Under the pieces are notes generated by a model that made no database searches, was not told where the DNA came from, and saw nothing but the letters and a program-made list of their open reading frames with translations. DNA of 64,000 nt. It comes from Calamus simplicifolius (lineage: Eukaryota > Streptophyta > Magnoliopsida > Arecales > Arecaceae). Shown here piece after piece: positions 32,622 through 44,186 of this stretch. The translations under genes and the position numbers were made by a program. Position 1 is the first letter of the stretch. The number at the start of each line of letters is the position of its first letter. The stretch spans positions 124,001-188,000 of the forward strand of contig UESW01003883.1 in NCBI GenBank assembly GCA_900491605.1. Direction: 5' to 3'.

Positions 32622-33185
32622 TGGACAAAAGAGAATTACTTCTACTTCCACATGAACTTGGGACCGTGGGCCACATAGTAACTTTTCCGTTGCTGGCAAG
32701 AGATTGGTTTCATTCGGTCGTTAAATTCACTCGTACCAAGAGGGAGGAGTGGAAACGCATGATGGAAGGGTCACGGGTGCAACGCAGTCAGATCAGGTTG
32801 GGTCAAGGACCGATCGAAGCCCTAACTTAAATACCTCGCCTAACATTTAATCTGATCAGTTTTTCTTGGGCGCAGATTGGGTCGGGTTACTCTACGAACT
32901 GAGATGCGGTGCAGGAAGGCTTTTCTTGGGTTGATTTTTGAAAAAGTCTTGTTGCACTGCATCGATGCAATAGAAGCTGTACTATGCCTGATGATTAGCA
33001 TATGGGTTTGAAAATGTTTTGCCACACCGGGTGGAGCTGCACCACGCTTAGCAATTGGGTGCAGCTGCACCACGCTTAGCAATTGGCACGCCCGTTGCAC
33101 AGCACCCGCGATTGGCACACGAAGCTTGCTCCGTACTAAAGGTAAAAATGCAAAGAGTGCCATGCTAATTATCAGGAATGGTACG
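32622..33185. other. Intergenic stretch, no gene seen
   Basis: Between LINE 1 and Gypsy C. Contains a short repeated phrase, gtgcagctgcaccacgctta and its variant, at about 33020-33080. No coding similarity recognised. Confidence 0.6.
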
Positions 33186-34364
33186 TGATGTGGCTGACGT
33201 AGCCACGAGGGCAATTATGGCAAAATTAAAATATTAAGGCGGCCCCGCCCCGGCATCTCCAAGTCAGTCGAGTCGGTCCCGACCTTCCCTGGTCCGCCCC
33301 GCTCGGCCCCGATATCTCCAAATCGGCCGAGTCGGCCCCGACCTTCCTGGTCGGCCCCGCTCGGCCTCGGCATCTCCAAGTCGGCCCCGACCTTCCCTGG
33401 TCAGCCTCGCTCGGCCCCGGCATCTCCAAGTCGGCTGAGCCCCCGGCATCTCCCAGTCGGCCGAGTCGGCCCCGACCTTCCCTGGTCGGCCCCGCTCGGC
33501 CTCGGCATCTCCGAGTCGGCCGAGTCGGCCCCGACCTTCCCTGGTCGGCCCTGCTTGGCCCCGACATCTCTGAGTCGGCCGAGTTGGCCCCGGCATCTCC
33601 GAGTCGGCCGAGTTGGCCCCGACCTTCCCTGGTCGGCCCCGGCATTTCCGAGTCGGCCGAGTCGGCCCCGACCTTCCCTGGTCAGCCCCGGCATCTTCGA
33701 GTCGGCCGAGTCGGCCATGACCTTCCCGGGCCGGCCCCGCCCCAGCATCTGCAGGTCAGCCGAGCCAGTCCTGCTCGGCCTCGGCGTCCTCATGAGGGTC
33801 AAGGCTGTCCCAAGTCGATCCCAGAATGGTCTTGGCGGTTCACACCGCCATCCTTCTAACGCGCGTCGCCTGGCATCCCCAAGCCCAACTACCCACTGGC
33901 CACGCCGCTGATGGGACAAGACCTAACTACCTGTTAGCCCTACTGACTGATGGGACGTAGCCCACCAACCGCCGTTTTTCCCTCTCCGATGGGACAGAAC
34001 CCACTGACCAGCCCAAATTCATGCAACTCCACGAACCCCGCGGACATTCCTTCCTTACGAAACTCCATGTGGTTGTGCAGGTGTCAACCCCCTATAAAAG
34101 GGTAAGTCCACTCAGAAACAAGGTACGCAAACTCATACACTCGCTACCCTGATACCCAGAAAGGGATTCCCATCTTTCTGGGAACTCATAGTTTTCTCCT
34201 ACGAGCTCATCCGAGCTCTCCCTCAGCTGTGACCTTGGTTGCTGACTTGAGCGTCGGAGGGTCCCCACCGGAGCATCCCTCTGGTCTTGGGACTTTTTGC
34301 AGGTCTTCCGATCGAGCGTGTGACCCTGAATTAAGCGGCTCTCTTCTCCTGACGTTCAAGATCA
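33186..34364 (+). repeat. Gypsy C 5' LTR
   Basis: Begins TGATGTGGCTGACGTAGCC and ends CAAGATCA. A minisatellite of CGGCCCCGACCTTCCCTGGT and CGGCATCTCCAAGTCGGC units fills about 33240-33780. TATAAAAGGG at 34093 is the probable promoter motif. The LTR-like text continues another 17 bases to a second ATCA at 34381 before the primer-binding site; see findings. Confidence 0.88.
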
Positions 34365-34383
34365 GTGATTAGGCGTCATCAGA

Positions 34384-34403
34384 TTGGCATGCCAGGAAGG
34401 GGG
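34384..34403 (+). other. Primer-binding site region of Gypsy C
   Basis: Reads TTGGCATGCCAGGAAGGGGG. In elements A and B the equivalent starts 1-2 bases from the LTR, here 19 bases from the LTR end defined by the target duplication. Confidence 0.7.
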
Positions 34404-34464
34404 AAGCAAGCAAAAAAGGCCCAAACCCTACTGTATACTTCTCTTTTCTTTCCCTCTCCCAACA

Positions 34465-36030
34465 ATGGTGATGACACGAGCTTAGGATGCCTCAGTCAGC
34501 CACCCCGGGGGGCATCTTCCCCCGACTAAGCTGCAGGAGACCAACTTACCTGTCGCTGATCCCCCCATCATTCCCCCTCAACCAGAAGCGGTTGCCCCGG
34601 CTGCGGAGCAGCGGGCAACCCTCACTCGACAAGTTCAGACCCTCACCGCCATGGTCCACGAACTTCAGCAGCAGCAGTCCGTGGCCACCCAGCATCAGAC
34701 CGCTCCCCCTGCAAGTTAACAATATGCAAGGGGAGGTACTCCTCAACGAGAGGCCGGTCGTCGCCGAGCTTCTCCAAGGAAGCCTCGCCGTGAGTCCCTC
34801 AAGCGACCGCGATCTCCAGATTGTGGCCCGAGCAAGTTTCCTCCGGAGCTGCCCCACCAAGAGGAACCAAAGCGGAAATCCCATCTTCTGCGTCATTCTC
34901 CTTCTTCTTCATCTTCCTTGTCTTCATCCTCCGAGCCATCTCGGAGGGTCCCGACAATCAACCGCTAGGCGGAGGAGCGACTGGACGAGTACAACCGACG
35001 ACTAGACGAGCTCGCCAGGAAGATCAACAACCAACCGGAGGAGGAGTATGATACCCGTCCTCCTTATACTCGTTGAGTACTAGAGGAACCTGTCCCCTCT
35101 AGATTTTGATTCCCCCAGATAGATCCGTATGATGGCACGACGGATCCTCTCGACCACCTCGAGAGCTACAAGGCCATGATGCAGGTCTAGGGTGCGTCAG
35201 ACGTCCTTCTCCGCAAAGCTTTCCCTGCTACTCTACGGAAGGCTGCTCGCGCATGGTACTCGCGCCTATCCCCCCATAGCATCGACTCCTTCCGGGAGCT
35301 GGAAAAGGCCTTACTGGCACATTTTGATGCTTGCCGGCGAATCCCGAGGGTCGCGGACAGCCTCTTCTCTATGCGCCAGAAGGAGGGAGAATCGCTGCGG
35401 GACTTCGTGTCCCATTTCAAAACTGCCGCCCTTGAAGTCTATACCATCTAGACAATGCGGTGGCTACACTGGCACTGAAGCGAGGACTCCTCCTGTCCCG
35501 CTTTACCTTTTCTCTGGACAAGAAGCCCCCGGGTTCCTACTCCGACCTTCTCCTCCGAGCTCAGAAGTACATCCGCGCGGATGAGGCCGACCTCACCCGT
35601 CGGGAATCATCAAGGAGCTCCAACCGCAAGCCTGATCGCCCTGAGCCGAGCAGGCCCTCTCGCCATCGGCGGCCTGACCTACCTCGTCGACTTGACAACA
35701 GGCATCGAAGCCCCGTCCCCGACGAGAGCAAGATCATGCCTCTCCTCGCCCCTCGATCCCACATTCTGATGGAAATCGAGGGCGAGCCTTATCTCCAGCA
35801 CCCTCCTCCTATAAAGAAAGGTCCTCCCCGCAACAAGAGCCATTACTGTCGATTCCATCGGGATTACGGCCACGACACCAACAGCTGCTACATCCTAAAG
35901 TGGGCCATCGAGGAACTCATCCAGCGGGGCTACCTCGGCAAATATGTCCAGAAGGGGCCACAACCACTGCCGGCACTCATAGGACCCCACTTGCTCAAGC
36001 CGCTGTCGACAACACCCCGAAGGAGCCGAT
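34465..36030 (+). pseudogene. Gypsy C gag
   Basis: Starts ATG at 34465 (MVMTRA, as in A and B), but has a TAG a few codons later. The gag domain is scattered over frames: DPYDGTTDPLDHLESYKAMM around 35128-35187, LAHFDACRRIPRVADSLFSM around 35316-35375, LALKRGLLLSRFTFSLDKKP at about 35470-35530, then RAQKYIRADEADLTRRE and the zinc-knuckle-like HYCRFHRDYGHDTNSCYILK near 35842-35900. In-frame stops near 35110, 35189 and 35450. Confidence 0.84.
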
Positions 36031-36535
36031 AGTTGGAATGGTGTCCTGGGGAGCGGCTTCCGCATCTAAGCAACCGAGAGGGGAAGAAGCGCCGGGTAAT
36101 GTAGTTCTCAGGGGGGACCGGTGAATTTTGAGAATGTAAACAATGAAGGCATCGCCGTCTCCATGACGATCGCCAAGCATCCTATAAAAAGGATATTGGT
36201 TGATAGTGACAGCTCAGCTGACATCCTTACTTATGACGCTTTTGTTTGGATGGGATTGTCTCTAGACTCTCTTTAGCCTATGGCAACCCCTTTGGTCGGA
36301 TTCACCGAAGATTTGATAAGGGTTGAGGGTGAGATATCCTTGCCTGTGACAGCAGGGACACCACCATGCCAAAGCACAGTGATCATAAAGTTCTTGGTTG
36401 TGCATGTCCCCTTGGCATACAACGTCATTCTCAGGTGCCCAGGCTTAAACTTATTGGATGCGGTTATCTCAACCCGATGCCTACTGGTGCAGTCCCTACT
36501 AGCGGAGGAGTTGGGGAGATGAAAGGCGAGATCAG
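36031..36535 (+). pseudogene. Gypsy C aspartic protease, altered active site
   Basis: MTIAKHPIKRILVDSDSSAD lies at about 36161-36220: the usual DSG of the family reads DSD here. The later LVGFTEDLIRVEGEISLPVT and YNVILRCPGLNLLDAVIS follow the family pattern. A TAG near 36274 and a frame change near 36500 add to the damage. Confidence 0.82.
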
Positions 36536-37618
36536 CTCAGTTCTGCCCTGCTATCACACGGTGTCAAGCTCCTTGGAGGCCGAGCCGGACCCAGAAGCCC
36601 CTGACCCCAGGGAGTCCGATAGGAGAGGGGAGCTGGCCGAGCACCTCCTGCCCTTTCCCCTCGGGGATGATCCGGCAAGGATTGTGCGCATCGACGGGCT
36701 CCTCCCTCTGGAGGATCGCGATCGTGTCCTAACCTTCTTGCAGGCCAACTCAGACATTTTTGCTTGGTCAGCGTCTGACATGCCCGGCATCCCTCCAGAA
36801 GTAATCACCCACAAGCTCAACATCGATCCGAAGCACCGTCCGATCCGCCAGAAGAAGAGGAGTTTTGCTCCCGAGCGGAAAAAGGCCATCGATGAGGAGA
36901 TCAGCAAATTGCTCAGTGCCGGCCACATCCGAGAAGCGCATTACCCTAGCTGGCTAGCCAATGTGGTCATAGTACAGAAGGCAAACGGGAGCTGGAGAAT
37001 CTGCATCGACTTCACCGACCTCAACAAGGCGTGTCCGAAAGATAGTTTCCCCCTACCAAGGATTGACCAGCTGGTGGATTCTATCTCCGGCCACGAGCTC
37101 CTCAGCTTTATGGACACCTTCTTCGAATATAATCAGATAAGAATGGACCCCAATGATGAAGAGCACACATCCTTTGTGACAGAAAAGGGGATTTATTGCT
37201 ACAAAGTGATGCCTTTCGATCTCAAGAATGCGGGGGCGACCTACCAAAGATTGATGAACAGGGTGTTTCAGGATTAACTAGGTCGGAACATGGAAGTCTA
37301 TGTGGTTGACATGCTGACCAAGAGCATTTGCGCTTCTGATCATGTTTCCGATCTAGAGGAAACTTTCAGCAACCTCCGCCGCTTCCAGGTCAAGCTGAAC
37401 CCCAAGAAATGTGCCTTCGGGGTCACGGTAAGCAAGTTCCTAGGCTTTATAGTGACTCAGCGAGGGATCGAGGCAAACCCAGAGAATATCAGCGCCATCC
37501 TCAACATGAGGCCACCATCCAGCAAGAAGGAGGTACAGCGGCTAACGGGGAGGGTGGCGGCTCTAAGTCGTTTCCTCTCCAAATCGGCCGAGAGGTGCTT
37601 GAACTTCTTCAAGGCCCT
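36536..37618 (+). pseudogene. Gypsy C reverse transcriptase, changed YVDD box
   Basis: Contains FAWSASDMPGIPPEVITHKL, FAPERKKAIDEEISKLLSAG, WRICIDFTDLNKACPKDSFP, YCYKVMPFDLKNAGATYQRL and, after a TAA at 37275, VYVVDMLTKSICASDHV. The catalytic box reads YVVD instead of YVDD (about 37297-37310), losing one metal-binding aspartate. GFIVTQRGIEANPENI and LTGRVAALSRFLSKSAERCL follow. Homologous in order and wording to 24650-23774 of element B. Confidence 0.9.
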
Positions 37619-38561
37619 GCGGAAGGTAAACACTTCGAGTGGACGGACGACTGCCAGAAAGCCTTCGACGACCTGAAGGCATTTCTGTCTTCTCCTCCGC
37701 TCTTGTCCAAGCCAAGAGACAGGGAAAGTCTCTTCCTATACCTAGCTGCTTCTTCAGAGGCCGTTGGCTCAGTCTTGGTGCGTCTCGATGCTGACGGAAC
37801 CTAAAGGCCAGTCTATTACGTGAGCAAGGTGCTCAACGACATGGAGGTCAGGTACTCCAAGACAGAAAAGATCATCTTCGCCCTGGTCATCTCTGCCCGA
37901 CGTCTCCGCCCATATTTTTAAGCCTATCTATTGTGGTGCTGACGGACCATCCTCTCTGAGCCATCCTGGCCCATCCGGACACCTCAGGCCGACTCGCCAA
38001 GTGGGCCATCAAGCTAGGGGAGTTCGACCTCTCCTTCCAAGCACGATCGGCTTTGAAGTCCCAAGTTCTAGCCGATTTTCTGGTTGAGTGCACTTGGGCA
38101 GATGAGGAAACCAGGGAGGTTTCCATGGAGCGGCACGAGCCCGAGCCGAGCAACGATGGAGAAACCTGGATTCTCCATGTGGATGGCGCATCAAACTCTC
38201 AAGAAAGCAGTGCCGGCCTCATTCTTGCCGGGCCGGGTGAGAGAGAAAGGAATGCGCCCTGCGGTTTATATTCAAAGCCACCAACAACCAGGCCGAGTAT
38301 GAAGCTTTACTAGTAGGATTAAGGCTAGCCCAGGAGTTGGGAGTAAGGCATCTCAAAGCTTTCACTGACTCGCAACTCATCTCCAGGCAAATCAATGGAG
38401 AGTACGAGGCGCGTGACCCTGCTATGACTCAATACCTGGGCAAGGTTCGGCTCTTGGTCTTCCCGTTAGCTTATTTCAGTATCAGTTACATTCCCTGGAG
38501 TGAGAATGCCAAGGTTAACATCCTCTCCCGTTAGCTACCTCTGCCGATGGCATTGCAAGAG
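37619..38561 (+). pseudogene. Gypsy C tandem RNase H domains
   Basis: First domain: EWTDDCQKAFDDLKAFLSSP, LYLAASSEAVGSVLVRLDAD, then TAA at about 37801, VYYVSKVLNDMEVRYSKTEK, another TAA near 37919. Second, archaeal-type domain: LHVDGASNSQESSAGLILAG (about 38172-38235), NNQAEYEALL, AFTDSQLISRQINGEYEARD and YIPWSENAKVNILSR, ending in a TAG at 38532. Confidence 0.84.
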
Positions 38562-39930
38562 ACACCTACGTTGAGTACTTAGAAAGGCCCAGCATAGAAG
38601 ATGGCGAGGAAGTCCTCCCGCTCACCCAAGAGCCTACATGGATGGATGCCTACGTCCGCTATCTCACTGACGGCACCCTCCCTGATGATCGCAATAAGCC
38701 AGGCTGCTCAAGTGGAGGGCTTCCAAATTCGTCCTCCTAGATGGACGTCTATACAGTAGGTCATTCTCTTACCCCTTGCTCAGATGTGTAGGACCTGCCG
38801 ACGCCGACTACATCCTTAGAGAAATCCATGAAGGCATCTGCAGAAATCACCTGGGGGTAGGTCCCTGGCCCAGAAGGCCCTTCGGCAGGGATACTTCTGG
38901 CTTACCATGAGGGAGGACGCTGTTAAACTAGTTCAGAAGTGTGATGGTTGCCAGTGCCACGCACACATCCAACACCAACCGTCTACTCTACTCAACCCGT
39001 TCTCAGCCCCCTGGCCCTTCGTCCAGTGGGGAATGGATATCCTGGGGCCATTTCCCCCAGCTTTGGGAGAGCGAGATTCCTGCTAGTAGCTATCGACTAT
39101 TTCACCAAGTGGGTTGAGGTCGAGGCGCTGACTAAGATCACCGAAAGTAAAGTCAAAGCCTTCTTTTAGAAGTCGATCGTATGCCGCTTCGGCCTACCTC
39201 ACACCCTCGTCACGGATAATGGTCGCCAGTTTGACAATGAAGCATTAAAGGTTTTCTGTAGCGAGCTGGGTATTCGCCATCGATTCACCTCTGTCGGCCA
39301 CCCCCAGACCAACGGGGAGGCCGAGGTCATGAACCGCACCATTCTCAAGGGGCTCAGGACCAGGCTGGATGGATCTAAGGGTCGATGGATGGAGGAGCTC
39401 CCCAGTGTGATATGGGCTTACCACACGACCCCCAGAGCCCCGACAGGCGAGACTCCCTTCAGTCTCGTCTTTGGATCCGAAGCCATCATCCCTGTTGAGA
39501 TCGGACTGCCCAGTCCGTGCGTGGAGTCCTTCAACGAGGAAGACAATTCTACATTGATACGAGCCAACCTGGACTTTATCGACGAAGCACACGACCGGGC
39601 AAGGCTGCGTATGGCGACCTTCCATCAGCGGGCAGCCAAATACTACAACGCCCGAGTTCATCCCAAGGTTTTTTGCTATGGAGATCTGGTTTTAAGAAAG
39701 GCTAAGGTATCTAAGCCCACAGAGGGGGCAAACTGTCCCCCAACTGGGATGGTCCTTATCGCATCGCCGAGACACTCCATCGGAGGGCATACAGGCTGGA
39801 AGAGCTCGACGGACAACCCATTCCATGTACCTGGAATGCGGATAATCTCCACCGATATTATCAATGATGTATCCCCCAGAACACAAGCAATAAAAGAGGT
39901 CCCTTCCAATGCCACAGCCTGCTTTCCCTT
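38562..39930 (+). pseudogene. Gypsy C integrase
   Basis: An N-terminal region with CAGAAATCACCTGGGG and KCDGCQCHAHIQHQPSTLLN-type zinc-binding text (about 38840-38995). Then the core FLLVAIDYFTKWVEVEALTK, a TAG at 39167, TLVTDNGRQFDNEALKVFCS, HPQTNGEAEVMNRTILKGLR and AYHTTPRAPTGETPFSLVFG. The C-terminal part includes AAKYYNARVHPK. All three catalytic acids are still present; the stop within the core is the main defect. Confidence 0.88.
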
Positions 39931-39949
39931 GCATCCAAGGATCAGATCT

Positions 39950-41095
39950 CACAAAAGGAACTCGCCGGCATCGCGGCTAACGGGACACCACTCGGTCTGG
40001 CTTGGAGACGCCCCTCGAGTCAGTTCAAGTCCCTAACAGCTCTGTACCCGATCGAGTCGCCCCTCGGGAACACACAAACCTCCGAGGCGGTTCAAAAGGA
40101 GCTCACCGGCATCTCGGCTAATGGGACACCACTTGGTCCGACTTGGAGATGCCCCCGAGTCGGTTCAAGTCCCTAACAGCTCCGTACCCGGTCGAGTTGC
40201 CTCTTGGGTTGCACACAAACCCCCGAGGCAGTTCAAAAGGAGCTCACCGGCATCGCGGCTAATGGGACACCACTCAGTCCATCTTGGAGACGCCCCCGAG
40301 TCGGCTCAAGTCCCTAACAGCTTCGTACCCAGTCGAGTCATCCCTCGGGCGGCACACAAACCCCCGAGGCGGTTCAAAAGGAGCTCATCGGCATCGCGGC
40401 TAACGGAACACCACTCGGTCAGGCTTGGAGATGCCCCCGAGTCGGTTCAAGTCCCTAACAGCTCTGTACCCGGTCGAGTCACCCCTTAGACAGCACACAA
40501 ACCCCCGAGGCGGTTCAAAAGGAGCTTACCAGCATCGCGACTAACGGAACACCACTCGGTTTGGCTTGGAGATGCCCCCGAGTCGGTTCAAGTCCCTAAC
40601 AGCGTCGTCCTCGATCGAGTCACCCCTCAGGCAGCACACAAACCTCCGAGGCAGTTCAAAAGGAGCTCACCGGCATCGCGGCTAATGGAACACCACTCGG
40701 TCCGGCTTGAAGACGCCCTCGAGTCGGTTCAAGTCCCTAACAGCTCCATACCCGATCGAGTCACCCCTCGGGCGGCACACAAACCCCCGAGGTGGTTCAA
40801 AAGGAGATCACCGGCATTGCGGCTAATGGGACACCATTCGGTCTGGCTTAAAGATGCCCCCGAGTCGGTTCAAGTCCCTAACAACTCTGTACCCGGTCGA
40901 GTCACCCCTCGGGTGGCACACAAACCCCCTAGGTGGTTCAAAAGGAGCTCACCAGCATCATGGCTAACGGGACACCACTCGGTCCAGCTTGGAGATGCTC
41001 CCGAGTCGGTTCAAGTCCCTAACAGCTTCGTACCCGGTCGAGTCGTCCCTCGGGCAGCACACAAACCCCCGAGGTGGTTCTAAAAGAGCTCGCCG
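39950..41095 (+). repeat. Eight-copy 141-bp tandem array in Gypsy C
   Basis: The phrase ggagctcaccggcatcgcgg recurs with starts at about 39960, 40101, 40242, 40383, 40524, 40665, 40806, 40947 and 41088, i.e. every 141 bases. Units differ by a few substitutions and there are almost no indels. 141 is a multiple of three, so one frame stays open over long stretches, but no protein similarity is seen. Confidence 0.95.
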
Positions 41096-41607
41096 ACCCT
41101 CACGATCTCCAAGATCATGCCGAGTCGGCTCAGGCCTTCCCGGTCAAGCCCCACTTGGCCCCCGACATTTTCAAGCCGATCTCGGTGCTAAGTTGCTCTC
41201 GGATCATTCTAAGTTCTTAGAATATTCGAGCACAGACGAATCCCTTTTCAAACGGCCTGCGACAGCTCAAGGCATCCTAGGCAATTTCCTACGCAGTCGG
41301 CTTACACTTCGAAGACACATCTCAACATTGGCCAACCTGATACAACGGTTCGGCCACAGCGTTATCAACGTGTGCAACACTCAGAGTAAAGAGGCATCTC
41401 AGAAGAAAGGCCCTCTCTCGTCAATAGGTATGGGACCCATTTTATAGCTAGTCGCACGATGAAAACATTCAGTCCAGAGGAAAGAAAGAAACGAGCAAGA
41501 CAAAGGATAAAAGTGTCTTCACAAAAAGTTCTTCATTGATAATGAAATTGAAGTACAAAATTTAGCCCGAGGCCGGTTACAAAAAAAGGAAAAGGAACAA
41601 CAACTTT
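41096..41607. other. Gypsy C spacer between array and antisense gene
   Basis: No coding similarity. The first 110 bases hold CTTCCCGGTCAAGCCCCACTTGGC, related to the LTR minisatellite. The rest is unremarkable. Confidence 0.55.
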
Positions 41608-43902
41608 TCAGGGCTCATTTAGGCCCGGTTCTCCCTTGTCGTCCCCCTCCTCCGTAGACTCCTCGTCATATTTCCCAGGCAGTATTCCCTCGAGCTCGGC
41701 AATGTCGATTTTAAGAGCCGCAGACACCTTAGTCTTGCACATCTCGAAGCCCTTGATGTAAGCATCGAGGCTGGCTTCAAGGACCTCCTTCCCGAACTCC
41801 GGCGAGGACTTGTAGCTGGAGATGGCCTGCCCCGCCTCGGCCTCGGCTCGCTGTGCCCTGGCCTTGGCCTCCTTGGCTCGGCCCTCGGCTTCTTCGACGC
41901 GCGCATTGGCCTCATCCGTGCAGGCCACGATCCCGGCCTTCTCGTGGCCTGCATTAACCGCCGCCCTCTCCGCGGCAACAGCTCTCTCCGCAGCGGCCCG
42001 AGCCTCCTCACGCGCTGCCCTGGCCTCCCTCTCGGCGCGTTGGAGCTGGTGTATTAGCTCCTCATTCTGCGCCGCAGCAGCCTTCAGCCGGTCCAAGACC
42101 AGCTCCAATCTGGCCTCGGCCGCGGAAGCCCGGCCACACTTGGCCTCGGCCCGGCATTCTGCCTCCCTTATTTGGCCGCCCAGGTTCTCCTCCCGGGCCT
42201 TGGCCTCCTGGTGAAGTCGAGCGAGGCTCTGGGATTGCACCATGCTCTCCTTCCTGTACCTTTCAGCTCGCGCCATGGCCTTTGTGAGCACGTCCGAAGA
42301 GTGGACTACCGCCTCACGAAGGCCGATCACGCCATTGGCCATCTGCAGCAAGGGAAACATGTTAACCCTAAGAGATTTGAGCATCCAAAGACACGTCCGG
42401 AAATAGAGAGAGCTCAGAAGATTACCTGGACAACGGCAACCATCACCATATCCAGGAGCGCGGAGTGGCTCAATCCCTGCATCTCCTCCTCGGACTCGGC
42501 AGTCCGGACACCTGACAGAAGACGGGCGGCTTGTGCGGCGTCCGCCATTGAGTTGAACCTAGGGACCGGCCGCGTTGGCCCCTCCTGTGGACCTTCGACC
42601 CGAGGACGGGTCGAGTGGCACACCAACCGCCGAGATTAGCTCTCTGGCCCATCCCTTTGCTCCCCGGTCGCCTCCATCCTAGCATGGGATTTCTCAGCGA
42701 CTGGCTCCCTCCCTCCGGCAGTGGGGGGAGCCCTCTCCATCTCCGGCTCGAGGGCAGCCGGAGGGCTAACAGCAACTGTGACCTGCCCCGCCTCGGGTAC
42801 GTCGGCGGCGGCAGGAGCTTCCTCCTCAAGATCCATAACCACCACGGCGGCTCTAGGGGTGGTTGGAATCTCTCCCTCCTCTATCTCGGTCCTGGACGGC
42901 CTCGGGACCACTTCTCCGGCCGACGCTTCCTTAGCCGACTCCCCTGTAGGCGTTGGAGCCTTGGGGACCTCAGCGGCTTGGGTCGGCTCAGCCCGCTCCC
43001 TCCTTTGAGCTTTCTTTGCCGGCCTTGATGTTTCCCCAGCTGCCGGCCTCTTTTGCTTCAAGGCGGCCTCAAACTCTCCGGCGGAGAACTTCATCGCTGC
43101 ATCCAAAAACGAGAAGTGTTAACGACAGCATATAGCAATCCTCCGATCAAGACAGAAGGAATCAGGCATCGTGCTCACCAACCGCCGGGGCTAACTCAGC
43201 TTCTATCAGGTTCTCCTCAGACAGGAGTTCCTTGTAGCCATGGATTTGGCAGTTGGACAACTAGGTGAAGAGTTCCCTATCTCTCTCCCCCACAGTGGCA
43301 TTATCATTGGAGCTGGTGTCCGGCTCCACCCAATTGGTCCTCACCCCCTTGACATGGGCAAATAGGAAGAGGGATTTTCATCCCCTAATCTTGGACGGAA
43401 GACCTAGGGGGAAGGCCCTACCCAGCCTGGCGGTGAAAGCCCACCAGGCCCCCTCACCTTGGCGGCGGAGTTTATCAAATGCCCATAACAGTGATAACCC
43501 CGGCCGGGCCTCCTGAAAATAGCAAAGGATAACAAAGGCGCAGATGATCCGAATCGAGTTCGGAGTCAACTGCGCCGGCACTAGCCTATATCTATTTAAA
43601 AGGTTCAGAAAAAAGGGGTGGAGAGGAAGGCGCAGCCCACACCAAAAAAATTCCTCATACAGAGCGACCCGATCGGGGTAGGTAGAGGTCACTCTATCTT
43701 CGGACCTCGGCGCGGATAGATGAATGAAGCTGGGGACCATGTACTTGGCCCTAATGGCCTCTACGTCTTCAGGGGTTACGATTGAGGCCACTCCGGACGG
43801 GCCTGCCGGATCAGAACTCACCGCCGAAGGTTGTCCCAGACGGTGAGAGGACATAGGAACTGCCCTAATAGGGGAGGCTGAGGCGGACGGAGGCTCGGTC
43901 AC
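41608..43902 (-). pseudogene. Spliced antisense gene of Gypsy C
   Basis: Three exons on minus: 43902-43179, 43096-42426, 42342-41608, with GT-AG introns at 43178-43097 and 42425-42343. Exon 1 has the shared N domain (FIHLSAPRSEDRVTSTYPDR, VALYEEFFWCGLRLPLHPFF, AQLTPNSIRIICAF) and ends YKELLSEENLIEAELAPAV. Exon 2 is Pro/Glu/Arg-rich and ends ALLDMVMVAVVQ. Exon 3 begins MANGVIGLREAVV and is a long Ala/Glu/Arg coiled coil with an acidic end (GKYDEESTEEGDDKG). Intron 1 is phase 1, intron 2 phase 0, as in B. Stops: a TGA in exon 1 where B has Trp (KGWKS), a TAG before LSNCQ, and a TAA at 42636 in exon 2. Function unknown. Confidence 0.84.
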
Positions 43903-44178
43903 CGTTGGTCCCGCGGATGGCGATTCTGCCCATCGGACGAGGAACTTGACGGGCTAGGGAGGTTTGGTCTTCACTATCGGAATGGGAAGATTCAACTACA
44001 GACCTTTTACCCTCCCTAATGGCACGATGGTCCTTGGATGAAAAGGAAAAGATGAAACTAACTTGGAAATCAGAGGGGATTTGGAGACAAAAGGGCTCAA
44101 GTCGCGGAAGAACTCAGGAGAAGGAAAGCTGGAAGAAAGCAATGGCAATGTAAAAGTTTTCCTCAGGCCCTTGGGGCG

Positions 44179-44186
44179 CTTTTATA
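44179..44186 (-). promoter_or_regulatory. TATA box for the antisense gene of Gypsy C
   Basis: Minus strand reads TATAAAAG, about 280 bases before the ATG at 43902. An open, Ser/Asp-containing stretch lies between (around 44040-43905), so the true start or an extra leader exon could be upstream of 43902. Confidence 0.55.

Noticed and set aside
33226..33919. Long ORFs rich in PGPTREGRGRLG in the LTRs of Gypsy C
   Set aside because: Artefacts of the GC-rich minisatellite; the same text appears in the other LTR in other frames.
40121..41083. ORFs with repeated HHSVRLGDAPESVQVPNS text in the 141-bp array
   Set aside because: Open only because the unit is a multiple of three bases; no start context, no similarity, and the frame breaks between units.
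42172..43028. Plus-strand ORFs of 95-155 codons over the Gypsy C antisense gene
   Set aside because: Shadows of the Ala/Glu-rich minus-strand exons, whose frames and introns match element B.
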